NCBI RefSeq assembly: GCF_029436685.1
Contig: NZ_JAROCY010000023.1
Span: forward strand, 1 to 56,184
From: Novosphingobium cyanobacteriorum
Lineage (GTDB): Bacteria; Pseudomonadota; Alphaproteobacteria; Sphingomonadales; Sphingomonadaceae
Direction: 5' to 3'
DNA: 56,184 bases
Shown: positions 25,685 to 34,522 of the stretch, one piece after another
How the letters are laid out: every line of letters starts with the position of its first letter
Position numbering within the stretch: position 1 is the first letter of the stretch
Notes under the pieces: model-generated
Told to the model about the DNA's origin: nothing
The model's database searches: none
The model's input: the letters and a program-made list of their open reading frames with translations, nothing else
Position numbers and translations under genes: made by a program

Positions 25685-28306
25685 ATGACCAACTATATCG
25701 GTACTTCGTTCGGTGACGACCTGATCGGCGGTGCGGGCCGCGACGCGTTGTGGGGGCGGGGTGGATCCGACTTCCTGCAGGGCGGTGGCGGTGCCGACCT
25801 GATTTACGGCGGGGATGACGGTGATTTCATCTTCGATGGTCTCGGGCGGGATCGGGTCAACGGCCAGGACGGCGATGATACGCTGGTGATGGCGACGAAT
25901 TTTTCCGGTACGGCGGCCAGCGCGGACATAGGTGACCGGGTCGATGGCGGTGCCGGGGTCGACTATGTGATCTACCTGCCGCTGGTGGAAGTGGCCGGGG
26001 TGCTGACTTTCGGGACCCATCCGAAGACGGTGGTCGATTTCCTGGACAGCACCAAGAATGCCGGGCTGGCTCAAGGCGACACGCTGGTCAACGTGGAGGG
26101 TTATGTTGGCGGTCGGGGCCAGGACGCGGTCTATGGCAACAACGACGTCAACTATTTCCGCGGATCGTTGGGCAATGACTTCTATGCCGGGCGTGGCGGC
26201 ACCGATGTCTATATCGGCTACAACGGCTTTCCGGGGCTGGTGGCCGACGTGATCCCGGTGACGATGAAGCTGGCCTTCGGTGCAACGGCATCATCCTATG
26301 CGGCGAAGGCCGGCGTTACGGTGGCTGCCGGGCAGGCTGTGGCTCTTTACGAGATCTGGATCGACGCCAACAAGGACTTCGTCCGCGACGTCAGCGAGCT
26401 GACCTATGAGGCGGACGTGCTCGACGGGATCGAGCATTTCGTCGGCACGGCGGGCCAGGACGTGATCAACGGATCGGACGCCAACGAGATCTTCAGCACC
26501 GGGCCAGCCAGCGGGGGCGACAACATCAACGGCGGCGGCGGGTTCGATACGCTGAACCTTGACGTGCAGTATGGCGACAGCGGTCCGGTGCAGGTGGATA
26601 TCGGGGCCGGCACGCTGGTGCAGGGCGAACTGGTGAGCCAGGTCGTCAGCATCGAAGGCGTGGAAGGCAGCCTGTACAACGACCAGATCATCGGCAGCGC
26701 GGCCAACAACACGCTGTGGGGCAAGGATGGTGACGATTCAGTCGACGGTGCGGAAGGCAACGACCGCATCACCGGTGATGCCGGGATCGACATCCTGTTT
26801 GGCGGGACCGGCAACGACATTATCGATGGCGGCGCGGACGAGGACGTGATCGATGGCGGCGACGGCTTCGACACGGCATCTTATGCATCGGCGCTGACCG
26901 GGGTGGCGGTGAGCCTGGCCAAGGGACGAGGCGGCGTTGCGCTGATTGATTTCGTACCGCAGTTGCCATCGGATTCGGCCGGGGACACGCTGGTCGATAT
27001 CGAGGCCGTGATCGGTTCGCTGCAGTCCGACGTCCTGGTTGGCGACGACCTTGGCAATGTGCTGCAGGGGCGCGGCGGCAGCGACAAATTGAGTGGTTGT
27101 GACGGCAACGACATCATCTTCGGCGAGGGGGACCCAACCTCCAGCGTGCCCGACCGCAATGTCGACCCGACGCTCGACGACGACTTCTCCGACGATTGCG
27201 ACTGCGAAGAGGAAGACGGCGCGGATGATTCCGGCAAGTATGACGACGACATTGCCGGGGGCGATGGCAACGACACGCTCTATGGCCAGCTGGGCAATGA
27301 CGAGGTGTGCGGGGGCAACGGCAACGACGTGATGAGCGGCGGGACCGGCAAGGACGTGATGGAAGGCGGCACGGGCGACGACACCATCGACGGCAACGAA
27401 GGTAGCGACGTGATCAGGGCCGGCGCAGGCAACGACACGATCAGCGGGGGTGCCGGGTTCGACATCATCTATGGCGGCCTGGGCACCGACACGGTGACCT
27501 ATGCGGCTTCGGCCGAGGCTGTGCGCGTGGATCTCTCCCAGTTCTGGCGCAATTCGGGCGGGGACGCGGCGAGCGACTACATTTCGGAGATCCTCAACGG
27601 CATCGGATCGGGCGAAGACATCGCGGACGTACTGCAGGGCACGCTGTTCGTGCAGCTGCTGCAACTGCTGGACCCGACGGCGACGTCAACATCGTTCACG
27701 CTGGGCATACCCGACGTACTGCTGGGCGTGGAGAACATCACCGGTTCCGCCCTTGACGACGACATCAGCGGCAATGCTTTGGCCAACGTGCTGACGGGCG
27801 GGGCCGGGCGTGACGTGATCGACGGACGTGGCGGCAACGACGCGGTGAACGGCGGAGACGGGGCCGATACGCTGAATGGCGGAGACGGCAACAATACGAT
27901 CCTGGGCGGGGCGAGCATCGACGTGATCGATGGCGGCGCGGGAGCAGACACCATCCGCAGCCAGGAGGGCAGCGATACGGTGACCGGCGGCACGGGCGCG
28001 GACCGCTTTGTCTTCGACGTGGTGATCGGCAGCGGCAATGTGGACAAGATCACCGATTTCAGCGTGGTCGATGATACCATCGTGCTCGACAAGGCGATCT
28101 TTACCGCCCTGACCGCGGGCAACCTGCCTTCGGCGGCGTTCGTCATCGGCACGGGGGCTGCCGATGCGTCTGACCGGATCGTCTACAATTCGGCCAATGG
28201 CGCGCTTTTCTATGACGCGGACGGCAATGGTGCGGGCACCGCGGTGCAGTTCGCGACGCTTACCGCGGGGCTTGCGCTGACATCCGCCGATTTCGTGGTG
28301 ATCTGA
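25685..28306 (+). CDS. RTX calcium-binding repeat protein, T1SS substrate
   Basis: An 873-aa acidic, Gly/Asp-rich protein with many GGxGxDxhx nonapeptides along most of its length (GGDGNDTLYGQLGNDEVCGG, GGAGRDVIDGRGGNDAVNGGDGADTLNGG), which bind Ca2+ as parallel beta-rolls. There is no N-terminal signal peptide. The C-terminus (TGADRFVFDVV...KITDFSVVDDTIVLDKAIF...TSADFVVI) resembles type I secretion signals of serralysin-like exoproteins. No protease or lipase motif was found. About residues 472-542 contain an acidic, non-repeat insert with the protein's only four cysteines. It stands alone between a terminator and the convergent bphO gene. Confidence 0.88.
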   Translation: MTNYIGTSFGDDLIGGAGRDALWGRGGSDFLQGGGGADLIYGGDDGDFIFDGLGRDRVNGQDGDDTLVMATNFSGTAASADIGDRVDGGAGVDYVIYLPLVEVAGVLTFGTHPKTVVDFLDSTKNAGLAQGDTLVNVEGYVGGRGQDAVYGNNDVNYFRGSLGNDFYAGRGGTDVYIGYNGFPGLVADVIPVTMKLAFGATASSYAAKAGVTVAAGQAVALYEIWIDANKDFVRDVSELTYEADVLDGIEHFVGTAGQDVINGSDANEIFSTGPASGGDNINGGGGFDTLNLDVQYGDSGPVQVDIGAGTLVQGELVSQVVSIEGVEGSLYNDQIIGSAANNTLWGKDGDDSVDGAEGNDRITGDAGIDILFGGTGNDIIDGGADEDVIDGGDGFDTASYASALTGVAVSLAKGRGGVALIDFVPQLPSDSAGDTLVDIEAVIGSLQSDVLVGDDLGNVLQGRGGSDKLSGCDGNDIIFGEGDPTSSVPDRNVDPTLDDDFSDDCDCEEEDGADDSGKYDDDIAGGDGNDTLYGQLGNDEVCGGNGNDVMSGGTGKDVMEGGTGDDTIDGNEGSDVIRAGAGNDTISGGAGFDIIYGGLGTDTVTYAASAEAVRVDLSQFWRNSGGDAASDYISEILNGIGSGEDIADVLQGTLFVQLLQLLDPTATSTSFTLGIPDVLLGVENITGSALDDDISGNALANVLTGGAGRDVIDGRGGNDAVNGGDGADTLNGGDGNNTILGGASIDVIDGGAGADTIRSQEGSDTVTGGTGADRFVFDVVIGSGNVDKITDFSVVDDTIVLDKAIFTALTAGNLPSAAFVIGTGAADASDRIVYNSANGALFYDADGNGAGTAVQFATLTAGLALTSADFVVI

Positions 28307-28351
28307 GAATGCAGGAGGGGGCGGCGACAGGAATGAGCGCCGCCCTTGCCT

Positions 28352-28897
28352 TCAGCGCCGGGCCGCAGAGGTGAAGGCCGCAAAGGTGGCGTGAGCCCCC
28401 GACAGCGCGCCGGTGCGCCAGGAAGGGCTGCAGCCTGAGGCATCCAAGCGGCCAAGGAAAGCCTGCCAGCGGCCGGGGGCGTGGCGGGCGTCGAAGAACG
28501 CGGAAGGCGCGCCTTCGGGCAGGTGCCTGCGGAGCATGGCGCCGCCCAGGCGGGAGCCTTCGAGCACGTAGAGTGCGCCCCAGCGGGCGGCAGGGCCAGC
28601 GGGCAGGGTGAAAGGGAGCGTCTGTGGCGGCGCTTGGCCCAGCGCCATCAGATCCTGGTGGAGAGCGCAGGTGCGGCCGGTCCAGGCGGGCAGGAGTTCG
28701 GCAGGGGCAAGCACGCGCTCGACTTCGGGCAGGACGCGCGCCTGCGCGAGGAGGAAACGGCGCAGGCCGTCCATCGTGGTGAGGTCGAAAGAGCCGAAGG
28801 CGGCGTCGACCTCGTCATGCTGGCTGCGCGTGGCGGTGCGCAGCATCTGACCGAGCGTTTGCGCCTGCGGAGCGGCGAGGGCGGCAGCTGCGGTCAT
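28352..28897 (-). CDS. bphO: Biliverdin-producing heme oxygenase
   Basis: A 181-aa BphO-type heme oxygenase, which cleaves heme to biliverdin, CO and Fe2+. The proximal heme ligand is probably His27 (TRSQHDEVD), and GALYVLEGSRLGGAMLRRHL carries the distal-helix glycines. The ATG shares a base with the stop of the upstream phytochrome gene, so chromophore synthesis and apoprotein are co-translated. It ends 45 bp from the RTX gene, which runs toward it. Confidence 0.9.
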   Translation of the reverse strand: MTAAAALAAPQAQTLGQMLRTATRSQHDEVDAAFGSFDLTTMDGLRRFLLAQARVLPEVERVLAPAELLPAWTGRTCALHQDLMALGQAPPQTLPFTLPAGPAARWGALYVLEGSRLGGAMLRRHLPEGAPSAFFDARHAPGRWQAFLGRLDASGCSPSWRTGALSGAHATFAAFTSAARR

Positions 28898-31482
28898 CAG
28901 ACGAACTCGCCCGAGACGCCGAGCATGCCCTCGATCGCGCGGATCAGGTTGCCGATGGTGTAAGGCTTTTGCACCACGGTGCGGGCGCGATGCTCCATGG
29001 GCAGCTGCGCCTGTTCGCCATAGCCGGAGGCGAAGAAGAACGGCACGTCCATGTCCATCAGGCGGTCGGCGATGCCGAAGCTGGTCTGGTCACCCAGATT
29101 GATGTCGAGAATGGCGAGATCGGGGCGCGAGCGATCGAGCGCGTCATGCGCGGCCTCGGGCGTGGAGGCGGTGTCGATGCTGGCGCCGAAGCGCTGGAGG
29201 ATGTCCTCCGCATCCAGCGCGATGATCAGGCTGTCTTCCACCAGCAACACGTGGAACCCTTCGAGCAGGTGGGGATCCACGGCCAGCTCGGGCTGCACAT
29301 GCTTGCCATGCTGCTGCTGCTGCCGGGCGATGCGTGGAGGCGCAGCGGTGGGGCGCTGCGAGACATGGCGGCGGGGAATGCAGAAACGCGCGTGTACGCC
29401 GCTGCGGGCATAGGAAATCTCTGCCGAGCCGCCAAGGTCATAGGGCACCGAGCGGTTGATGATGGTGGTGCCGAAGCCCTTGCGCGTGGGCGGTTCCACC
29501 GGCGGTCCGCCGACCTCGCGCCAATCGACCAGCAGGCTGTCATCGTCGGCACGGTGCCAGGTGAGATGGACCTGGCCATCGCCCGAGAGGCTGCCGTACT
29601 TGGTGGAATTGGTGACCAGTTCGTGGATCACCAGCGCCATGGTGGAATAGGCCTGGGGATTGAGCAGCACCGGCGGCCCCTGCGCGATCAGCGAGGTGCG
29701 GCGGTTGGCGGCGAAGGCTGCGGCCTCGGCCTCGATCAGCGCTTCGAGCGGGGCAGGGCCCCAGTGATCGTCGGTGATCTGGTTGTGCGCGCGGGCGAGG
29801 GCGTGGATACGGCCATCGACCACTTTCACGAAGTCCTTCACCGCCGTCTCATCGGGCTGCGACTGGCGGATCAGGCCGCGGATCACGCCGAGGATGTTGC
29901 GCACGCGATGGTTCAGCTCGGCGATCAGCAATTCCTGCCGGGCGTTGGCTTGGTGGCGTTCTGCAGCGGCTTCATCGGCGAGGCGCAGCACGACCTCGAT
30001 CAACGTGGCGCGCAGCGTTTCGGCCACGCGCAGCTGCGAGGCGGTGAAGGGAGCGGAGCGCCCTTCGACCTGTTCGAGCCATTCCGCGAAGCTTTCACGC
30101 GGGGTGAGGCGCGGCCCGTTGGGGCCATAGGTGACCGGCTTGTGCGGATCCCCGGCCCAGCGCACGGCTTCCTTCAGCTCCTTGCGGAACAGCACGACAT
30201 AGTCACGCGGGGAACGCGAGATGGGAATGGCGAGCAGGCCCGAGGCATCGGCGGCAAAGCCGGCAGCGTCGTCGATCAGCGAGCCGATATGGTCGGTGGC
30301 ATAGACCTTGCCCGCTGCGGTCCCGTTGAGCGCGCGGATGATGCGGCGGAAATCCTGCGTGGGCGGGGTGGTGCCGGAAAAGGCATAGTGGCCATTGATC
30401 CACACGCCCACGCCATCGGCGGGGATCGCGCTGGTGAGGATATCGCCCAGCCAGTCAGGATCGTTCAAAAGGGTTTCATCGGAGGCCACGGCCCCGAGCA
30501 GCTGATCGGAAATGTCGCGCGCGCGGCGTTCGTATTCCACCATTTCGCGCCGTTCGCGGCTTTCCAGCCTGAGCGAGAACATCTGCGAGAACAGTTCGCT
30601 CAAGGAGCGGCGTTCGAAGGTGGGGGAGAGTGGCGAATAGTGGTGGCAGGCGAAGAGGCCCCACAACTTTTCATCCACCACGATCGAGATCGAGAGCGAG
30701 GCGCGCACGCCCATGTTCTTGAGGTATTCGATGTGGATGGGAGAGACCGAGCGCAGCACCGACAGCGAGAGGTCCACGGGCGTGCCGTCTTCGTCGAGCG
30801 CGGGCACGATCGGCACGGGCACGGAATCGACATCGTGGATGATGCGGGTGAGGTTTCGCAGGTAGAGCGCGCGGGCCTGCTTGGGAATGTCGCTGGCCGG
30901 ATAATGCATGCCCTTGAAGGTGCCGATGCCGGGCTTGACCGCTTCGGCCACGACCTCTCCATGCCCGTCAGGAGCGAATTTGTAGACCATCACGCGGTCA
31001 TAGCCGAGCAGGGCGCGGACCTGGCGCGCGCCTTCCCGGAAGAAGGCATCGCCATCGGGCTGCCCGTCAAGCCGGGCCATCATCCAGCGGACGGTGCCGG
31101 TGGCATCGCCATGCTGGCCGCTGGCCGGCTCCGCCTCGATCAGGAACTGGCGGCCGGAAAAGTGGACCGCGATGTCGAATGTGGGCAGATCCTGGCGCAG
31201 GCGGCAGGAAAAGATGCGTTCGACCGTGTCGGTGTTGACCAGAAAGGCCATCCGGTTGCGGATATCATGCAGCGGGCCGGCATCGATGAACGCGGCAAGG
31301 GGCTGGCCGATCATCTCGTCCGGCGACGTGCCCATGTAGGATGCGATGTTCGACGACACGCGCGCAATCAGCCAGTCGGTGCTGAGCGCGATGAGGAACC
31401 CCACGGGCTGGATCGCGCCGAGGAGATGGATAGGTTCACGGTCGCAGTTGGAAAGGTCGACCTGGAATTCCGGAGAGGCCAT
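28897..31482 (-). CDS. bphP: Bacteriophytochrome hybrid HWE kinase with receiver
   Basis: An 861-aa red/far-red photoreceptor using start ATG 31482 (MASPEFQVDLSNCDREPIH); the frame is open to 31653 but that extension is not phytochrome-like. Cys13 in NCDREPIH is the biliverdin attachment site. PAS is at about 15-125. GAF is at about 145-310, with PASDIP (195-200), His250 (SPIH) and His280 (ACHHYSP). PHY at about 325-500 has the PRESF tongue motif. The HWE kinase has LNHRVRN (His525), HELVTNSTKYG and WREVGGP. The C-terminal receiver has Asp793 (ILDINLGD). The output is expected to be light-controlled phosphotransfer, including to its own receiver. All key residues are intact, and bphO follows with a 1-base overlap. 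Confidence 0.92.
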   Translation of the reverse strand: MASPEFQVDLSNCDREPIHLLGAIQPVGFLIALSTDWLIARVSSNIASYMGTSPDEMIGQPLAAFIDAGPLHDIRNRMAFLVNTDTVERIFSCRLRQDLPTFDIAVHFSGRQFLIEAEPASGQHGDATGTVRWMMARLDGQPDGDAFFREGARQVRALLGYDRVMVYKFAPDGHGEVVAEAVKPGIGTFKGMHYPASDIPKQARALYLRNLTRIIHDVDSVPVPIVPALDEDGTPVDLSLSVLRSVSPIHIEYLKNMGVRASLSISIVVDEKLWGLFACHHYSPLSPTFERRSLSELFSQMFSLRLESRERREMVEYERRARDISDQLLGAVASDETLLNDPDWLGDILTSAIPADGVGVWINGHYAFSGTTPPTQDFRRIIRALNGTAAGKVYATDHIGSLIDDAAGFAADASGLLAIPISRSPRDYVVLFRKELKEAVRWAGDPHKPVTYGPNGPRLTPRESFAEWLEQVEGRSAPFTASQLRVAETLRATLIEVVLRLADEAAAERHQANARQELLIAELNHRVRNILGVIRGLIRQSQPDETAVKDFVKVVDGRIHALARAHNQITDDHWGPAPLEALIEAEAAAFAANRRTSLIAQGPPVLLNPQAYSTMALVIHELVTNSTKYGSLSGDGQVHLTWHRADDDSLLVDWREVGGPPVEPPTRKGFGTTIINRSVPYDLGGSAEISYARSGVHARFCIPRRHVSQRPTAAPPRIARQQQQHGKHVQPELAVDPHLLEGFHVLLVEDSLIIALDAEDILQRFGASIDTASTPEAAHDALDRSRPDLAILDINLGDQTSFGIADRLMDMDVPFFFASGYGEQAQLPMEHRARTVVQKPYTIGNLIRAIEGMLGVSGEFV

Positions 31483-31673
31483 CAATTGTCCGCAGATCGT
31501 CCCAGTTGAAACGACAGGAACGGCATTGCCGCCGCCTGGTTCCGCCTTCATCCAAAAATGAGATGCAGCGTGCGGCAAATCGGAAACGGCCGCGGGGGGT
31601 GACAAAGTGGCCGCGTTCGCATATGGGCCCGCGTTCCTATCAGCGCGACTCAAAGCGAAAGCGAGTGCTCAAC
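31483..31673. promoter_or_regulatory. Divergent bphP/rplO promoter region
   Basis: This 191-bp spacer must hold the bphP promoter (minus) and the rplO promoter (plus), because the upstream ribosomal transcript is terminated after rpmD. I could not place convincing -35/-10 boxes or an operator. Confidence 0.35.
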
Positions 31674-32201
31674 ATGACCAAGCTTAACGAACTTTCCGAC
31701 AATTATGGCGCCCGCAAGGGCCGCATGCGCGTGGGCCGTGGCATCGGCTCGGGCAAGGGCAAGACCGCTGGCCGCGGCCAGAAGGGTGCCAAGGCGCGTT
31801 CGGGCGTGTCGGTGAACGGGTTCGAAGGCGGCCAGATGCCGCTGCACATGCGTATCCCGAAGCGCGGCTTCAACAACATCTTCGCCAAGGACTATGCCCA
31901 CGTGAACCTGGGCATGATCCAGAAGGCGATCGAGAACGGCAAGCTCAGCACCGATGGCGTGATCGACCATGCCGCGCTGAAGGCCGCTGGCCTGGCCCGT
32001 GGCGGCAAGGACGGCGTGCGCCTGCTGGCCAAGGGTGAGCTGACCGAAAAGGCGAGCTTCGCCGTTGCCGGCGCTTCGAAGAGCGCGGTTGCCGCGGTCG
32101 AGAAGCTGGGCGGCACCGTGACGCTGCCGGCCGCGCAGCCGAGCGAAGACGAAAAGAAGACCGCCCGTCGCGACGCCAACAAGGCTGCGAAGGCGAAGTA
32201 A
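31674..32201 (+). CDS. rplO: 50S ribosomal protein L15 (uL15)
   Basis: A 175-aa late-assembly protein. MTKLNELSDNYGARKGRMRVGRGIGSGKGKTAGRGQKGAKAR start, FEGGQMPLHMRIPKRGF core, and a Lys/Ala-rich tail after residue 145 that makes it longer than E. coli L15 (144 aa). ATG 31674 was chosen because the upstream open frame is not L15-like. It is separated from rpmD by the RTX-bphO-bphP block. Confidence 0.96.
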   Translation: MTKLNELSDNYGARKGRMRVGRGIGSGKGKTAGRGQKGAKARSGVSVNGFEGGQMPLHMRIPKRGFNNIFAKDYAHVNLGMIQKAIENGKLSTDGVIDHAALKAAGLARGGKDGVRLLAKGELTEKASFAVAGASKSAVAAVEKLGGTVTLPAAQPSEDEKKTARRDANKAAKAK

Positions 32202-32212
32202 GCCAAGATCCG

Positions 32213-32253
32213 GCGGGCGGTGGCGGCATGGCTGCCATCGCCCGCAGGTTTTT
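32213..32253 (+). terminator. Hairpin with T-run between rplO and secY
   Basis: GCGGGCG (32213-32219) pairs with CGCCCGC (32239-32245), with an inner TGGC/GCCA extension, followed by AGG and five T. It looks like a terminator or partial attenuator inside the rplO-secY-adk run, which could lower secY expression relative to ribosomal proteins. Confidence 0.65.
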
Positions 32254-32389
32254 CGGGGCAATTCCCCGGTGATTTCTGCGCGAAAACCGGCGCAAGGGCC
32301 AAAGAACCTGCGCCCGAGGGTTCGACAATCGCGAACTCTCCCTATATGCGCTAGCCGTAAGGCGGTGCGGACCGGTCCGCAGCCGCTCC

Positions 32390-33781
32390 ATGAGCAAGGC
32401 ATCGAACCAGACAATGGCATCCCGCGCCGACAATATCGCCAGCAACCTGAGCCTGGCCAACTTCTCCAAGGCGACCGAGCTCAAGAACCGCATCTGGTTC
32501 ACCGTGGGCGCGCTGATCGTGTTCCGGTTCCTCAGCTTCGTGCCGCTGCCCGGCATCAACCCGCTGATCCTGGAAACGCTCTACGACCAGACGCGCGGCG
32601 GCATCCTGGACATCTTCAATGCCTTTTCGGGCGGTTCGTTGCAGCGCATGAGCCTGATCGCGCTGGGCGTGATGCCTTACATCACCGCCTCGATCGTGGT
32701 GCAGCTGGCCGCATCGCTTCACCCCTCGCTCGCCGCCCTGAAGAAGGAAGGCGAAAGCGGGCGCAAGAAGCTGAACCAGTACACCCGCTATGGCGCGGTG
32801 TTCCTGACCGCGATCCAGGGCTGGTTCCTGGCCACCGGGCTTGAAGCCTATGGCGCCAGCGCCGGCATGCAGGCGGTGGTCAACCCCGGCCTGCTGTTCA
32901 AGGTGGGCGCGGTGGTCAGCCTGATCGGCGGCACCATGTTCCTGCTGTGGCTGGGCGAACAGATCACCAGCCGCGGCATCGGCAACGGTGTTTCGCTGAT
33001 CATCATGGCCGGCATCGTGGCGCAGATGCCCAAGTTCGTGGGCAACCTGTTCGAACAGGGCCGTACCGGATCGATGAACGGCTTCGTGATCTTCGGCATC
33101 CTTGCCCTGATCGTGGGCGTGATCATCTTCATCTGCTTCTTCGAGCGCGCCACGCGGCGATTGCTGATCCAGTATCCCAAGCGCGCGACCGAGCGCGGCA
33201 TGATGGCGGCGGACCGCAGCCATCTTCCGCTCAAGCTCAACACCGCGGGCGTGATTCCGCCGATCTTCGCCAGCTCGCTGCTGCTGCTGCCGCTGACGAT
33301 CACGCAGTTCGCGGGCAAGTCAGTCTCGCCCGACACCACGACCGGCCAGATCATCATCACGCTGAACCAGTACCTGGGCCACGGCAAGCCGCTGTACATG
33401 GTGCTTTATGCGCTGGGCATCGTGTTCTTCAGCTTCTTCTACACCGCGGTGGTGTTCAACCCCGAGGAAACGGCCGACAACCTGAAGCGCAATGGCGGGT
33501 TCATCCCCGGCATCCGCCCGGGCAAGAACACCGAGAAGTACCTGGACTATGTGCTGACCCGCATCACCGTGCTGGGCGCGGCATATATTACCATCGTCTG
33601 TGTTGTGCCCGAATGGATCATGGCCGAAACGGGCATGGGCACCTTGTTCTTCGGCGGCACCAGCCTGCTGATCGTGGTCAACGTGACCGTGGACACCATT
33701 ACCCAGATCCAGTCGCACCTGCTGGCCCACCAGTATGGCGACCTGATCAAGAAGGCCAAGCTTAAGGGCCGCATGCGCTGA
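32390..33781 (+). CDS. secY: Protein translocase subunit SecY
   Basis: A 463-aa central channel of the Sec translocon with ten membrane helices (first at about 33-55, plug region after LPGINP). It has MPYITASIVVQL, the lateral-gate helices, the C5 cytoplasmic loop FNPEETADNLKRNGGFIPGIRPG, and a basic C-terminus needed for SecA. ATG 32390 and Met9 (ATG 32414, MASRADNIASNLS) are both possible; related proteins begin near the second. A hairpin with a T-run lies upstream. Confidence 0.96.
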   Translation: MSKASNQTMASRADNIASNLSLANFSKATELKNRIWFTVGALIVFRFLSFVPLPGINPLILETLYDQTRGGILDIFNAFSGGSLQRMSLIALGVMPYITASIVVQLAASLHPSLAALKKEGESGRKKLNQYTRYGAVFLTAIQGWFLATGLEAYGASAGMQAVVNPGLLFKVGAVVSLIGGTMFLLWLGEQITSRGIGNGVSLIIMAGIVAQMPKFVGNLFEQGRTGSMNGFVIFGILALIVGVIIFICFFERATRRLLIQYPKRATERGMMAADRSHLPLKLNTAGVIPPIFASSLLLLPLTITQFAGKSVSPDTTTGQIIITLNQYLGHGKPLYMVLYALGIVFFSFFYTAVVFNPEETADNLKRNGGFIPGIRPGKNTEKYLDYVLTRITVLGAAYITIVCVVPEWIMAETGMGTLFFGGTSLLIVVNVTVDTITQIQSHLLAHQYGDLIKKAKLKGRMR

Positions 33782-33818
33782 CCGTACGCGCAGGTCGACA
33801 TAGAGGGGGACGCCAGAC

Positions 33819-34463
33819 GTGAACATCATCCTGTTGGGACCGCCGGGAGCGGGCAAGGGTACGCAGGCCCAGCGGCTCGTGGAGCGCCACGGCATGAAGC
33901 AGCTTTCCACCGGCGACATGCTGCGCGCCGCGGTGAAGGCCGGGACCACGGTGGGCCTGAAGGCCAAGGCCGTGATGGAAGCGGGCCAGCTGGTCTCCGA
34001 CGAGATCGTCTCCGCGCTGATCGGCGATGAACTGGACGCAATGCCGGCGGACCAGGGCGCGATCTTCGATGGCTATCCCCGCACCGCGCCGCAGGCGGAA
34101 TCGCTGGAGGCGATCCTTGCCAGCCGTGGCCGCAGCCTTGACCGCGTGATCGAGCTGGAAGTGAACGAGGACGCGCTCGTGGAGCGCATCACAGGCCGTT
34201 ACACCTGCGCCACCTGCGGCAAGGGCTATCATGATACGTTCGAGAAGCCGGCTGTCGAAGGCACCTGCGACAAGTGCGGCGGGCACGAATTCAAGCGCCG
34301 TCCCGACGACAACGAGGAAACGGTGCGTACGCGCATGGCCGAGTACCGCGCCAAGACCGCGCCGATCCTGCCGATCTACGAAGCCAAGGGTATCGTGGCG
34401 CGCGTGGATGGCATGGCGGACATGGATGACGTGACGGCTGCCATCGAAGCGATTATCGCGTAA
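33819..34463 (+). CDS. adk: Adenylate kinase, zinc-type LID
   Basis: A 214-aa protein. P-loop GPPGAGKGTQ (about 7-16), STGDMLRAAV, DGYPRT and the LID at about 127-160. The LID has CATCGKGYHD and CDKCGG, four cysteines arranged as in zinc-binding adenylate kinases, unlike the E. coli LID. It interconverts ATP + AMP and 2 ADP. It lies 37 bp after secY, the conserved secY-adk pairing. Confidence 0.97.
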   Translation: MNIILLGPPGAGKGTQAQRLVERHGMKQLSTGDMLRAAVKAGTTVGLKAKAVMEAGQLVSDEIVSALIGDELDAMPADQGAIFDGYPRTAPQAESLEAILASRGRSLDRVIELEVNEDALVERITGRYTCATCGKGYHDTFEKPAVEGTCDKCGGHEFKRRPDDNEETVRTRMAEYRAKTAPILPIYEAKGIVARVDGMADMDDVTAAIEAIIA

Positions 34464-34522
34464 CGTGATGCAGGTGGAGCAGGGCGCTCCGCCATGCGAA
34501 TCGTGCGATGGGGGTAATCGGC

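Noticed and set aside
28969..31509. 846-aa open frame antisense to bphP
   Set aside because: It mirrors a complete, motif-rich phytochrome gene; the peptide is low in recognisable structure and typical of a shadow frame.
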